Shown here: positions 35,904 to 45,246 of the stretch, one piece after another
Numbering within the stretch: position 1 is the stretch's first letter
Layout: the number at the start of each line of letters is the position of its first letter
Assembly: GCF_000285595.1 (NCBI RefSeq)
Contig: NZ_HE611066.1
Coordinates: forward strand, 259,658-323,657
Direction: 5' to 3'
Source of the DNA: Kurthia senegalensis
Lineage (GTDB): Bacteria > Bacillota > Bacilli > Bacillales_A > Planococcaceae
Length of the DNA stretch: 64,000 nucleotides
The notes under the pieces: model-generated
The model's database searches: none
Seen by the model: only the letters and a program-made list of their open reading frames with translations
What the model was told of the DNA's origin: nothing
Position numbers and translations under genes: made by a program

Positions 35904-36934
35904 TTACATATCTCCTTTTTGAATCGCTTGTAGCGGATCGATTTTTTTAATTTGAAGCCCAGAAAGGGTTGCGCCGATAAAGCCGACGATGAAAAATACG
36001 ATGCTCAATTGTGTCATTACGTTAATTGGCAAGTGGTACGGCATGCCATCGGGTGCGAGTAGACTAAATAATTGGCTACCGAGTGCGGACAGTAGAAGGG
36101 CAATTGCTGTAATAACGAACATTTGTGTCCAAATCATCGCAAATAATGACGTCATTTTTATTCCAATTGCTTTTAAAATGCCGTACAATCCGATTTTTTG
36201 CACGTTCATCATATAGAAGAAAATCGCGAATAACAGACCACTAATAAGTATTAAAAACCAAATAATCATCGTTAAAGACAGTTGTTCGGCACTGTAGCTT
36301 GGAATGGCTTTTAAAAATGCTTTATTCGAAAAAGTTTGTAAGTCTTTATTTGCAATTGTTGTATCGCCAGGGATGAAGAGCATTTGCATTTCTTTTTGTC
36401 CGTACATCTGTGTGTAATCTTGTGTATTGACGAAGGCGACAGGGCTATGGCTAAATTTTTTCTTTTCGACGAACCCTTTTACTGTTAACGAACGATTCAG
36501 TTGATCATTCGTAAGTTGGTCGCCGATTTTAACCCCTTTTTCTTTAAATGAATTGTCTACGATGATTTCCCCTTGTCGTACTTTTGGGAAGAGCGGTGAA
36601 TCAGAAGTTGTTACGAATGCGGCGCTTAGTTGTTTCTCTTCTGCGTTATGCAAAAAGCCCATTTGAATAGAGAGTGCTGTAGCATCCGCATGATTTTTTA
36701 AGACATCTTTTTGTATAGATGGGTCAATTTTTGACAAATTATACGTTTCTTCTGCATCCGCACTTAAATAAAAATGGCCCTCTGGTAAATCTTTAATGAG
36801 GGATGCGTTGTCTTGAGAAAGTCCATTGGCGAGTCCGGATATACTAAGTGTTAGGAAGCTAACGAGAAAGATGATGGATCCTAAAATCATAAAGCGCATT
36901 TTATTTTTTTCATTTCTTTTATTGCGAGTTTCAT
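35904..36934 (-). pseudogene. hrtB: Haem efflux permease HrtB, frameshifted near the start
   Basis: FtsX/MacB-like permease: TM1, an extracytoplasmic domain of about 200 residues, then three C-terminal helices (LSLTMIIWFLILISGLLFAI and two more) ending KKIDPLQAIQKGDM. ATG 36934 has GAGG eight bases upstream and reads MKLAIKEMKK, as in HrtB. The coding A run (36904-36910, seven T on the + strand) then shifts the frame; eight would restore NKMRFMILGSI and 343 residues. As written only an internal ATG at 36899 gives a 331-residue protein lacking the cytosolic N-terminus. Probably an assembly error, since the other three genes of the operon are intact. Confidence 0.82.
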
Positions 36935-36980
36935 AAGTGATTCCTCCAAATCATTTTGATTGTACTCAGTGTAATTACTC

Positions 36981-37000
36981 AATATGAATAGAATATGAAC
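36981..37000 (-). promoter_or_regulatory. HssR-binding direct repeat
   Basis: On the minus strand GTTCATATT-CT-ATTCATATT, two nine-base half sites with one mismatch and two-base spacing, 46 bases before the hrtB start. This equals the known staphylococcal HssR box (GTTCATATT-N2-GTTCATATT) and supports haem-induced control of all four genes. Confidence 0.8.
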
Positions 37001-37050
37001 CGGCATGATTTTATACTAGAACATAGAGAGAAAGAGGAGTGAAGTGCATC

Positions 37051-37587
37051 ATGAACTATAATGTTCGCAGAGAATTGACAGGAGAAGGGGAAGAATATGT
37101 CGTTCGGCGTGACGGGGAATCGGCGCTCGTAGCGTTTTGCTGTGAGTGGGATGTGGATTGTTATCATAATCCGACAATCGTACAAACGAGTGAGTCCTTT
37201 TTAAAGGAGCTAAACGTCTTTCCACTTTATGCGCATATTTTGTGCGAGTATGAGCCAAACCTTTCAAAAGCGGAAGCATCTAAAAGGATCGTGGATGGTA
37301 CATGGCACGTCGTTCGAAAAATAACAGATTGTGCACAGCTAAAAGAAGCATACAAAGTGATTGCTCGGGACGTTTATAATGGGGAAACAGTTATCCTCAC
37401 ATCCGAAGCTACCGCTTTGCCGACGACAAGCCATCCATCACAGCAACGACAACTACCTGTCATTGATTTTACGTCTGTAGAGCATGCGATGTTTTTCTTA
37501 ATTATCCAGCTCGACGGCGAATGCTGGGATTTTTTATCGAATCGAAGCGCGCATCCGTTTGAGCGATTGCTCGTGACGGAAGAATGA
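37051..37587 (+). CDS. Uncharacterised protein with DGECWDF module
   Basis: 178 residues, soluble. The C-terminal block DGECWDFLSNRSAHPFERL matches the end of the 6751 protein, and KELNVFPLYAHIL matches its middle. N-terminal half differs. Family not recognised. ATG 37051 is chosen; GAGGAG lies about eleven bases upstream. It is divergent from the haem operon and its promoter overlaps the same 110 bases. Confidence 0.6.
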   Translation: MNYNVRRELTGEGEEYVVRRDGESALVAFCCEWDVDCYHNPTIVQTSESFLKELNVFPLYAHILCEYEPNLSKAEASKRIVDGTWHVVRKITDCAQLKEAYKVIARDVYNGETVILTSEATALPTTSHPSQQRQLPVIDFTSVEHAMFFLIIQLDGECWDFLSNRSAHPFERLLVTEE

Positions 37588-37611
37588 TAAATTAAGGTAT
37601 GATTTAAAGCG

Positions 37612-37719
37612 ATGAAGTTTCCAAAAGAACGTGATGAAACTGCTAAAAAGTATTCGGGAAGCACGATTTATGTTGTGGGGGATTTGCAAGCATTCAAGGG
37701 GTGCAATACGCAACCGTAA
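37612..37719 (+). pseudogene. Short frame, possible gene remnant
   Basis: ATG 37612 opens 35 codons (MKFPKERDETAKKYSGSTIY, then VVGDLQAF) that look like the start of a real protein, but the frame stops at 37717-37719 and no ribosome site is evident. Confidence 0.25.
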
Positions 37720-37756
37720 ATGAACGACTTAACTGTGGGGATATTGAGGGCAATAT

Positions 37757-37786
37757 AAAAACCACCTCGACTATGCAAGGTGGTTA
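37757..37786 (-). terminator. Terminator of the 37784 gene
   Basis: AACCACCT / AGGTGGTT hairpin; leftward transcripts run into T-rich sequence. It overlaps the stop codon. Confidence 0.65.
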
Positions 37787-38071
37787 GCGTGCTAATCTAC
37801 TTATCGTTATTTTTATTGGCGAGTCGCCTTTTTCCCAGTTTGTTGGCCCTTCATTATTTGAAATAAATTTCGTCCAATATTCTCCAGAAACCTTATCAAA
37901 AATGATGATATTGTTTTCGTTTGCAGGTAATAATTCATATCTATGTTCGTTGTTTTCATTACCTACATTTGATGATTCATTAGTAGAGGAAAACATTAAA
38001 CATACACCTACTATTGTGAAACCTATTATAATTGCGAAACCAATAATCAACGAAGACATATAATTTTTCAT
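37784..38071 (-). CDS. Membrane-anchored small protein
   Basis: 95 residues. One helix (SLIIGFAIIIGFTIVGVCLMF) as signal anchor, then an outside domain YELLPANENNIIIFDKVSGEYWTKFISNNEGPTNWEKGDSPI. The domain pattern (NENNxIxFDKxxGEYW) recurs in Bacillus membrane proteins of unknown role (recalled). AGGAGGT precedes the ATG. Confidence 0.65.
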   Translation of the reverse strand: MKNYMSSLIIGFAIIIGFTIVGVCLMFSSTNESSNVGNENNEHRYELLPANENNIIIFDKVSGEYWTKFISNNEGPTNWEKGDSPIKITISRLAR

Positions 38072-38457
38072 TTTTTACCTCCTATTCCAATTTAATCTAT
38101 CTTATCATATGATTCTCTCATTTTAGTCAATCCCCTTTAAAAACAACTTAAATGAAAAAGCCAAAATGTGCCGGTATGGCAGATCTTAGCTTTTTTCATT
38201 GTCGTATTTAATAATGTGTGCCAGCTACAGAAGAACTGATTTTTATAATTGACAAAAACAACAACTGTTTAAGGAAAGCAGACTTCAAACATTTAATGAT
38301 GAAGCGATGCAACCTAAAATGACGTATTTAACAAATAAAATTATGAACGTTATTTTTTAGAATGATAAGTAAACGTTAAGGTTTCTTTAACCCTTTTTTA
38401 AACAAAGTTATTGTAAAATAAAAGTAGTATAAATACGAAATAAAAAGGGGAACACGT
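38072..38457. other. Intergenic region with hairpin and no clear gene
   Basis: A nested hairpin at about 38155-38195 (AAAAAGC ... GCTTTTTT, inner TGCC / GGCA) looks like a terminator but no gene ends beside it. The stretch 38280-38345 has weak protein-like composition. Both hint at a deleted gene. The promoter for the DUF418 gene lies at the right end. Confidence 0.35.
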
Positions 38458-39588
38458 GTGAAAAAAAGAGTAGAAGTTATAGATGGGCTGAGAGGATTTA
38501 GTTTACTCGGCATTTTAGTAGCCAATTTGCTAATTTTTCAGTATGGCATGATTGGGAGAGAGTTTATGAAAGAAAACTTGGCGAAATGGGATCTCGGCGG
38601 TTATTATGTGACGAAAGTGTTGATCGAGGCGTCGTTTATTCCGATTTTCACATTTTTATTCGGGTATTCACTAATTAAATTAGTCGATTCGATTAAAAAG
38701 CGTCAAGAAAAAACGCGCTGGGTACTAATTCGTCGCGCCATTGGGCTGCTCGTACTCGGTGGCTTGCATGCGAAATATATTTGGGACGGCGACATTTTAA
38801 CATTTTATGGCGGATTTTTATTCGTCCTATTATTTTTCATCTATCGTAAACCGAAGACGTTATTCATTTGGGCAGGGGTGTTATTTATCGGCATTGGGGC
38901 GCTCGTTTTCGGGCAGCCGATTGAGCTGTACGATGAGCAAAAATTAGATACATATCTGATAGAGGAGCATACGGTAAATAGCACTGGTACGTATGCAGAA
39001 GTGTTAGATTTTCGCGCTTCAGACGAGTTGCCGGTGTCAGACGAGTTGAGCCTCAGACAGTTAGTCGTTATGCTCGGCGTATTAATTATGTATATGCCGT
39101 TATTTTTACTCGGGATGGCGTGTGCGAAGCTGAAATTTTTCGAATCACCAGAGCGCGAAATGCCAATTTATCGTAAGTTGACATCGTTAATTGTCGTCGG
39201 CATCGTACTGAAAATACTCGGAGAATTTGATACGAAGTATGCGGACTTCTTCACGACAATCGGCGGACCTATTTTATCAATCGGGTATATCGGGGCATTT
39301 GCATGGTGGTATCATGCGAAAATGGCCGAGCTATTGAAAAATGGATTTGGCGCAGTCGGTAAACTGTCACTGACGAATTATTTAATGCAAAGTGTCATTT
39401 GTACGCTCGTCTTTTATGGTTATGGCCTCGGCTTCTACGATAAGATGGGCGTGACACTCGGCTTATTATTTGGCCTCGTCGTTTATAGCTTACAACTTTT
39501 ATGGAGTCAGTGGTATATACGTCGCTTCTCAAGAGGACCTGTCGAGAAAGTGTTACGTATGTGGACGAACTTCTCGTGGAAAGGCTAA
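38458..39588 (+). CDS. DUF418/YeiB-like membrane protein
   Basis: 376 residues, about nine membrane helices. Starts KKRVEVIDGLRGFSLLGILVAN and ends with the DUF418 region (GKLSLTNYLMQSVICTLVFYGYGLGFYDKMG), the defining block of YeiB-type proteins; the N-terminal part is related to acyltransferase-3-like (HGSNAT) membrane domains. Function unproven, probably linked to envelope or transport. GTG 38458 lies seven bases after AAAAGGGG. Monocistronic. Confidence 0.85.
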   Translation: MKKRVEVIDGLRGFSLLGILVANLLIFQYGMIGREFMKENLAKWDLGGYYVTKVLIEASFIPIFTFLFGYSLIKLVDSIKKRQEKTRWVLIRRAIGLLVLGGLHAKYIWDGDILTFYGGFLFVLLFFIYRKPKTLFIWAGVLFIGIGALVFGQPIELYDEQKLDTYLIEEHTVNSTGTYAEVLDFRASDELPVSDELSLRQLVVMLGVLIMYMPLFLLGMACAKLKFFESPEREMPIYRKLTSLIVVGIVLKILGEFDTKYADFFTTIGGPILSIGYIGAFAWWYHAKMAELLKNGFGAVGKLSLTNYLMQSVICTLVFYGYGLGFYDKMGVTLGLLFGLVVYSLQLLWSQWYIRRFSRGPVEKVLRMWTNFSWKG

Positions 39589-39593
39589 ATGAA

Positions 39594-39626
39594 GAGGGAC
39601 GGTGAAAAATCACCGTTCCTTTTTAT
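39594..39626 (+). terminator. Terminator after DUF418 gene
   Basis: GGGACGGTGA / TCACCGTTCC with loop AAAA and a T run. Confidence 0.75.
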
Positions 39627-39684
39627 AGGCACTTTTTTGGGTATGTGCTAAAATAGAACCCATTCAAAGAGAGGGCGTGTACGT

Positions 39685-40362
39685 ATGAACATTGAAGTGT
39701 TTACAGATTTTGCGTGTCCATTTTGCTATATTGGCAAGCGGAAATTAGCGATGGCGATCGAGCAGCTAGGTTTGCAAGACGACGTCCATATAACGTATAA
39801 ATCGTATCAACTGAATCCGGAGGCGGACCGAGAAAAAACGATTCCACTTTACGAAACGGAATTTTCAAAAGAGACGGCAGCTGAAATTACCGAACATGCC
39901 AAGGAAGTCGGACTTACGTATGCTTTTGACCGCGTCCAAATTGGCAATACAGAAAATGCCCATCGTCTAGCGAAATGGGCGAAGACGCAAGGCAAAGAAG
40001 CAGCGTTTATAGAAGAAATGTTCCATCGCTATTTTACACAAGGCTTAAATACGAATAGCCATGCCGAACTATTAGACGTCGTAGCATCTACCGGGTTACC
40101 TGTAGAGGAAGCGGCAGCTGTTTTAGAAGACGTGACGGCATTTCAAGAGCAACTCGCACAAGATCGATACGACGTACAACAAATTCCTGTGACGAGCGTA
40201 CCTTTTTTCGTATTCGAAAATCGATACGGCATTAAAGGAGCCGAACCACTCAAAATTTTCGTCGAAACGCTCCAACAAACGAAAGCGTATGTGACGAAGG
40301 AACAAAGCTTACAAATTCAAGGAGAGCAAGGCGCAAACTGTTCTGTCGACGGTTGTGAATAG
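39685..40362 (+). CDS. DsbA-family oxidoreductase, FrnE-like
   Basis: 225 residues, cytosolic (no signal peptide). Thioredoxin fold with redox centre CPFC (Cys 11-Cys 14) in FTDFACPFCYIGKRKL, helical insertion, cis-Pro loop VTSVPFFVFENRYGIKGAEP. This is the FrnE/YwbO-like branch of DsbA, cytosolic thiol oxidoreductases or isomerases. Extra Cys residues close to the C-terminus (ANCSVDGCE). AGAGGGCG lies upstream. Monocistronic. Confidence 0.88.
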   Translation: MNIEVFTDFACPFCYIGKRKLAMAIEQLGLQDDVHITYKSYQLNPEADREKTIPLYETEFSKETAAEITEHAKEVGLTYAFDRVQIGNTENAHRLAKWAKTQGKEAAFIEEMFHRYFTQGLNTNSHAELLDVVASTGLPVEEAAAVLEDVTAFQEQLAQDRYDVQQIPVTSVPFFVFENRYGIKGAEPLKIFVETLQQTKAYVTKEQSLQIQGEQGANCSVDGCE

Positions 40363-40381
40363 GAAAAGCTTAATAAAAATA

Positions 40382-40424
40382 ACGATGAAAAAAGTAGCGA
40401 AAGCTCTCTTTTCATCGTTATTTT
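40382..40424 (+). terminator. Terminator after DsbA-like gene
   Basis: AACGATGAAAA / TTTTCATCGTT with a 17-base loop and seven T. Confidence 0.7.
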
Positions 40425-40431
40425 TTTATAT

Positions 40432-40818
40432 CAGATAGACTACGGCATCGACCGCTTCAGTGCTGTCGCGATATTTTCTAAAAAATTTGTAATTTTACTC
40501 GCACCGTTTAGCATTGGGGATTTACGAGCACTTCATTTGACGATACATGGACTACTCGGTGTTCTGTATATAGGTATCATTGCGACAGTCGTCTGCACGT
40601 TACTTTGGACGATTTGTGTAGAAAAAGTTGGAGCGACGACAGCGAGGGTCTTTATTAATTTGGATGCGATTTTTACAGCGCTGCTCGCCTTTGTCTTTTT
40701 AGGAGAGTCTATTACGTGGATGCAAGTTGTTGGTTGTTTGATTGCGATTAGTGCGTGTAGTGGCTTTGCTTATTTTGAAAAGCAACGCTCTTTACGGACA
40801 ACGCTGCAAACGGCATAG
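40432..40818 (+). pseudogene. EamA/DMT transporter, C-terminal fragment
   Basis: The frame ending at 40818 encodes the last four helices of a 10-TM EamA exporter: LGVLYIGIIATVVCTLLWT, VEKVGATTARVFINLDAIF, TALLAFVFLGESITWMQVVG. It is open back into the preceding terminator with no start codon or ribosome site; about 170 N-terminal residues are missing. So it is a 5'-deleted relic whose left break lies at the DsbA terminator. Confidence 0.75.
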
Positions 40819-40865
40819 GTGATTTTTCTTGTGGAAGGGGAATAGTATACAAAGGAGTGAGAAGA

Positions 40866-41525
40866 ATGAAAAAAATAGGGTACGGTTTAGCCGCTATTTG
40901 TTGCGCGGCAGCATTAACGATTGGGACACAGACAACATCGGCAGCAACGACTTCCACAGCACCGAAAATTACGTACAAAACGTACAAAACAAAAGATATT
41001 CAATATGCGGTTATTCACAATACGGCATATCAAAAAGTGAATGCAAAAATGTATCAAGATGCGAAAGTAAACTACGCATACCGTCAAAAATTGTTGAAAC
41101 AATACGCAGCAGATGTGAAGCGAGGAACGGCTTCTAAAAATCAATCATACGTCTTTGCGCAAAATTGTTCGACAGCATATAAAACGAAGAAAAAAGTGAG
41201 CATTGCGTGTGAAGTGTACGAATATACAGGTGGGGCGCACGGCTATTCTACATCGGTGAGCTACAACACGCTGAATGGCAAGCAGCTTTCTTTGAAAAAT
41301 GCTTTCAAATCAGAAGCGGCCTATAAAGCTGGAAAAGCGTATGCAAAAAACTATATTTTAAGTAGACCAACGCATTATCCATTTGCGGACAATAAGTCGA
41401 CGATTGCCGGTCATCAATATGTGTGGACGAAAAAAGGATTGAACGTACAATTCGATCAATACGATTTAGCGTCGTATGCGGAAGGGAAAAAACTCGTACC
41501 CATTCCACAAAAATATGTGAAATAA
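40866..41525 (+). CDS. Secreted DUF3298/DUF4163 protein
   Basis: 219 residues. Signal peptide (cut near TTSAATTS, about residue 28), then a DUF4163-like strand (KTKDIQYAVIHNTAYQKVN) and the DUF3298 core VYEYTGGAHGYSTSVSYNTLNGKQLSLKNAF. The GGAHG motif is the mark of the RsiV/PdaC-type extracellular domain, which in RsiV binds lysozyme. No catalytic domain or sigma-anchoring helix is attached. AAAGGAG precedes ATG 40866. Confidence 0.8.
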   Translation: MKKIGYGLAAICCAAALTIGTQTTSAATTSTAPKITYKTYKTKDIQYAVIHNTAYQKVNAKMYQDAKVNYAYRQKLLKQYAADVKRGTASKNQSYVFAQNCSTAYKTKKKVSIACEVYEYTGGAHGYSTSVSYNTLNGKQLSLKNAFKSEAAYKAGKAYAKNYILSRPTHYPFADNKSTIAGHQYVWTKKGLNVQFDQYDLASYAEGKKLVPIPQKYVK

Positions 41526-41533
41526 GACAGTGA

Positions 41534-41568
41534 AGCCTTGATACGAATGTATTTCAAGGCTTTTTGTA
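41534..41568 (+). terminator. Terminator after DUF3298 gene
   Basis: AAGCCTTGA / TCAAGGCTT with a loop of about eleven bases and a T run. Confidence 0.75.
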
Positions 41569-42025
41569 TGCTAAAATTCCGAGATTATACACGTGTTTCT
41601 TCTTATTTATACTATCGATATAGTAAAAAATGATTACGTCGCATAAAAGCACGCTATTTTAGTAGATAAAAGTAGTAGAAGAATTAGCACGGGCACATAA
41701 TGATGTCGAAACCGAAACAATATAATTTGTTAGTATTTGTCGAAAGTGTACCAATCTGTAAGAAAAAACACATAGGCAATGCCATCAATCTTCTGCGATT
41801 ATGGGATGAATTGAAAATAGAACTATTTATGAGAAGGGAGAGAAAGGGGAATTTTTCTTATACTAGTAAAACTTATGTACTTATAAAGATATAGTTTAAA
41901 AGGTCTATACTATCAATTTTAGTAGGACTATTCGATTTTTACTGATTTTTTAAAGCGTTTCCATTATACTTTTCTATTGTTAAACGTATTTATTTAGCAA
42001 ATATATGCAAAAAAAGGAGAAAAAG
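41569..42025. other. Intergenic region before the SH3-repeat gene
   Basis: About 450 bases, AT-rich. One frame (41700-41894) is open but its codon use and composition do not look coding and no ribosome site is seen. A long 5' leader for the wall protein gene is possible. Confidence 0.35.
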
Positions 42026-43726
42026 ATGAAAAAAGGATTCGCACAGATTATATTCAGTAGTGGGTTATTATTTGCATCAATTCCAGTATTCGTTAACCCA
42101 ACAACAACGTACGCAGCGACGAAAACCGTGACAACGTATACAACGACTGACGCAGTGAATGTACGTAAAGGAGCAGGTACGAAATACGCTTCTCTTGGTA
42201 AATTAAAAAAAGGTCAAGCACTAAATGTGAAAAAGAAATCTGGTCAATGGTATCAAATTACATTTAACGGTAAGACTGGCTATGTCGCAGATTGGTACGT
42301 TAAAAAAGCAACAGCTAAAAAAATAACGAAACCGGTAGCAACTAGCGCGAAAAAAGTATATAAAACGAAAACAGCCGTAAACGTCCGTAAAGGGGCAAGT
42401 ACGAAATACATATCTCTCGGTAAAACGAAAAAAGGCGAAACGCTAACCGTGAAGAAAAAAGTTGGCGATTGGTACCAAGTTACTTATAAAGGAAAAACAG
42501 GTTATATCGCAGCTTCATATGTCGTTGTTTCAACCGTGAAAGCAAAAACAACGGTTAAAACAGCAGCAACCGATACAAATACATATACGACAACTGATGC
42601 CGTTAATCTTCGTGTCGGTGCGGGTACACAATACGTATCACTTGGTAAATTACCAAAAGGTGAAAAACTAACCGTGAAGAAAAAAGTCGGTGATTGGTAT
42701 CAAATTACGTTCAACGGTAGAACAGCGTACGTCGCAGCTTCATACGTGAAAGTAACAGCTCCAAAATCGACGACGAAAGCAACGACAAAAAAAGTATACA
42801 AAACGACCGATGCCGTAAACGTCCGTAAAGGGGCAGGCACACAATACGTATCGCTCGGTAAAACGAAAAAAGGCGAAACGCTAACCGTGAAGAAAAAAGT
42901 TGGCAACTGGTATCAAGTAACATATAAAAAACAAACAGCATACGTTGCAGCTTCATACGTAAAAGTAACGACAACGACGGTGAAACCAGTCAAAACGAAG
43001 CCAACAACTGTTACAAAACCAAACACGACAACGACGAAAAAAGTATATAAAGCAAAAGACGTCGTAAACGTTCGTTCCGGTGCAGGAACATCGTTCAAAT
43101 CGCTCGGTAAATTGAAGAAAAATCAAACGTTGACAGTGAAAAAGAAATCAGGTTCATGGTATCAAATTACGTTCAATGGCAAAATAGGCTACGTTGCGGA
43201 TTGGTATGTGACGGTGACGACGGTGAAATCAAATTCATCGACATCGACAACAACAGGTACAACAACGACAGCAACGAATAAGTCAAAAGTGTATACGACA
43301 ACGAGTGCGGTTAACTATCGTTCAACGAGCAGCATGGATTCGATCGTGCTCGGTACGATTCCAAAAGGTGAAAAATTAAATGTGAAGAAAAAAATTGGTG
43401 ATTGGTACGAAATTACGTATAGTGGCAAAACCGTTTACGTTTCAGCTGCTTATGTAAAAACATCGACAACGACATCAAACACGACCGCTGACAAAACGAC
43501 AGCGAAAAAGTATACAGCTGGCATGTACAAAGTAGGAACGGATTTACCAGCAGGTGAGTACAAATTTTATGCGACGACTTCCAAAGAAGGACAAGTCCGT
43601 CAATATTCATCTAGCAACAAAAAAGGGCTTACGTTAGACGCTGATTTTGATAATTTTGCGTATTTCACGTTATCAAAAGGACAATACGTCGAAATTAAAA
43701 ATGCCTACGCAATCGCTGTGAAATAA
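42026..43726 (+). CDS. Secreted protein with six SH3_3 repeats
   Basis: 566 residues. Signal peptide to about TTYAAT (residue 31). Then six bacterial SH3 domains of about 58 residues, each with VNxRxGAGTxYxSLGKxKKGxxLxVKKKxGxWYQITFxGKTxYVAxxYV, joined by Thr/Lys-rich linkers, and a C-terminal module starting YTAGMYKVGTDLPAGEYKFYA that resembles the end domain of other Gram-positive surface proteins. No catalytic domain. SH3 repeats bind peptidoglycan; Lys content gives strong positive charge. ATG 42026 has AAAAAGGAG before it. Repeats 2 and 4 are nearly the same at DNA level, a spot prone to recombination. Confidence 0.88.
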   Translation: MKKGFAQIIFSSGLLFASIPVFVNPTTTYAATKTVTTYTTTDAVNVRKGAGTKYASLGKLKKGQALNVKKKSGQWYQITFNGKTGYVADWYVKKATAKKITKPVATSAKKVYKTKTAVNVRKGASTKYISLGKTKKGETLTVKKKVGDWYQVTYKGKTGYIAASYVVVSTVKAKTTVKTAATDTNTYTTTDAVNLRVGAGTQYVSLGKLPKGEKLTVKKKVGDWYQITFNGRTAYVAASYVKVTAPKSTTKATTKKVYKTTDAVNVRKGAGTQYVSLGKTKKGETLTVKKKVGNWYQVTYKKQTAYVAASYVKVTTTTVKPVKTKPTTVTKPNTTTTKKVYKAKDVVNVRSGAGTSFKSLGKLKKNQTLTVKKKSGSWYQITFNGKIGYVADWYVTVTTVKSNSSTSTTTGTTTTATNKSKVYTTTSAVNYRSTSSMDSIVLGTIPKGEKLNVKKKIGDWYEITYSGKTVYVSAAYVKTSTTTSNTTADKTTAKKYTAGMYKVGTDLPAGEYKFYATTSKEGQVRQYSSSNKKGLTLDADFDNFAYFTLSKGQYVEIKNAYAIAVK

Positions 43727-43736
43727 ATAAAGTAAA

Positions 43737-43771
43737 GCATCCCTTTCCAATTAGAGGGATGTTTTTTTGAA
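43737..43771 (+). terminator. Terminator after SH3-repeat gene
   Basis: CATCCCT / AGGGATG hairpin with seven T. Confidence 0.7.
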
Positions 43772-43993
43772 ATATAAGTAGTTATAAAGGACTATTTCAG
43801 TATGGGCGATAGAAATTCATATTAATTCCACAAATACTTATTTTTATTGATTAAATGCTATTTTAAAACAAAAAATTAATATAAAAAAGAAAAAACTATT
43901 TTTTTCGTGAAAATACATATACAAAGAGTAGGGACAATGATATACTCGTTTCATAATTAAGATGACAAAAGTATTAGGGAAGAGGGATTTAGA

Positions 43994-45106
43994 ATGAAAA
44001 AAATCATGAGTGTATGTGCAATGGCAATGACAGTAATGGCAGCAAGTATGATCAACGATTCAGTTGCTTTTGCAAGTGTGGACAACCAAACAATTGAAAA
44101 GGCTTCTTCAATTCCTAGCAGTACCGAAACGACAGGCATATTTGAACGAGCAACATCTGTGTACTACTATAAGGCGACAATGCCGGCAAATGGTTTATTT
44201 ACAGTCCAACTTCAAAATGATGGACACGTACAAAAAGTGGAGCTGTTGAATGAAACAGGAACGCACACATTAGCGACGATGCAATCGAACCCGAGTACAC
44301 TCATTCATCCGAAGCGTGAAATCGGATTAAAAAAAGGGCAGCAAGTGTACATAAAAGTAACGACAAATAAAGCAGGTGCCAAAAAACCGTACGTATTGAA
44401 AACGACGTTTAAAGCAAGTAACCAATATGAAAAAGAAATGAATGATACGATTCGACTTGCGAATACGATTGCACCGACGTCTAAAACAATCGGGACATTA
44501 CAAGGGAAGAATGACGAAGATTATTTCCGATTCACATTGAAGAAAAATGGACAAATTCAAGTGAAGATGGACCAAGCGGGCGAAGCGAAAACGGTGACGG
44601 TATTGAATAGTCAAAATAAAGTGTTCGCAAAATTTACGACGAATAATCGTCAATTAAACGATGCAGTTGCGAAAGTAGGTTTACCGAAAGGGACGTATTA
44701 TACGAAAGTAACGACGGCGAAAAAGGCGGTCGTCCCGTATACGATGCAGTTGAAGTTTACGGCAAGTAATTATTTTGAAAAAGAATCGAACGATACGATT
44801 CGTACCGCAAATAGTGTCACACTCAACAAAACGTATAAAGCGACTTTACAAGGGAAACAAGACCGCGATTATTACAAATTTACAGTGAAGAAAAAGAAAA
44901 CGGTCTACGTCTACGTATCGAATGGGAATTCGGACAAAAACGTTCAATTGTTAAGCCCTACAGGCAAACGTATGGAAACGTTTAAAACGGATTCTGATTT
45001 GCGCGGGGCATCGTACATTCGCACGACACTATCAAAAGGAACGTACTATGTGAACGTCTATAACAACAGTTCATATTTTGAAGATTACACAATCAAAGTA
45101 AAATAA
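43994..45106 (+). CDS. Secreted protein with three PPC-like domains
   Basis: 370 residues. Signal peptide cut near AFASVD (about residue 28). Three beta domains of about 110 residues follow, starting at about 38, 148 and 260; the second and third begin with the same phrase, YEKEMNDTIRLANTI and FEKESNDTIRTANSV, and contain G-DxDYFRFTLKK / QDRDYYKFTVKK and PKGTYYTKVTT / SKGTYYVNVYN. This is the PPC (bacterial pre-peptidase C-terminal) pattern, a carbohydrate- or wall-binding fold. No protease domain. AAGAGGG precedes the ATG. Confidence 0.8.
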   Translation: MKKIMSVCAMAMTVMAASMINDSVAFASVDNQTIEKASSIPSSTETTGIFERATSVYYYKATMPANGLFTVQLQNDGHVQKVELLNETGTHTLATMQSNPSTLIHPKREIGLKKGQQVYIKVTTNKAGAKKPYVLKTTFKASNQYEKEMNDTIRLANTIAPTSKTIGTLQGKNDEDYFRFTLKKNGQIQVKMDQAGEAKTVTVLNSQNKVFAKFTTNNRQLNDAVAKVGLPKGTYYTKVTTAKKAVVPYTMQLKFTASNYFEKESNDTIRTANSVTLNKTYKATLQGKQDRDYYKFTVKKKKTVYVYVSNGNSDKNVQLLSPTGKRMETFKTDSDLRGASYIRTTLSKGTYYVNVYNNSSYFEDYTIKVK

Positions 45107-45123
45107 ATCCTACATTCGTATGA

Positions 45124-45164
45124 AAAAAGGTCGAGTTGTCACGAGGCATCTCGACCTTTTTTGC
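45124..45164 (+). terminator. Terminator after PPC-domain gene
   Basis: AAAAAAGGTCGAG / CTCGACCTTTTTT around a 14-base loop. Confidence 0.8.
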
Positions 45165-45246
45165 GTAGAAAAGACGTAAGTTCGATACGATAACGATGCT
45201 TTTTGTGTCATCATGCTGTAAAATAAAGGACGAAAGAAGGGATCGG

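Noticed and set aside
41700-41894. 64-codon frame before the SH3-repeat gene
   Set aside because: No ribosome site, odd composition and no family; kept as intergenic.
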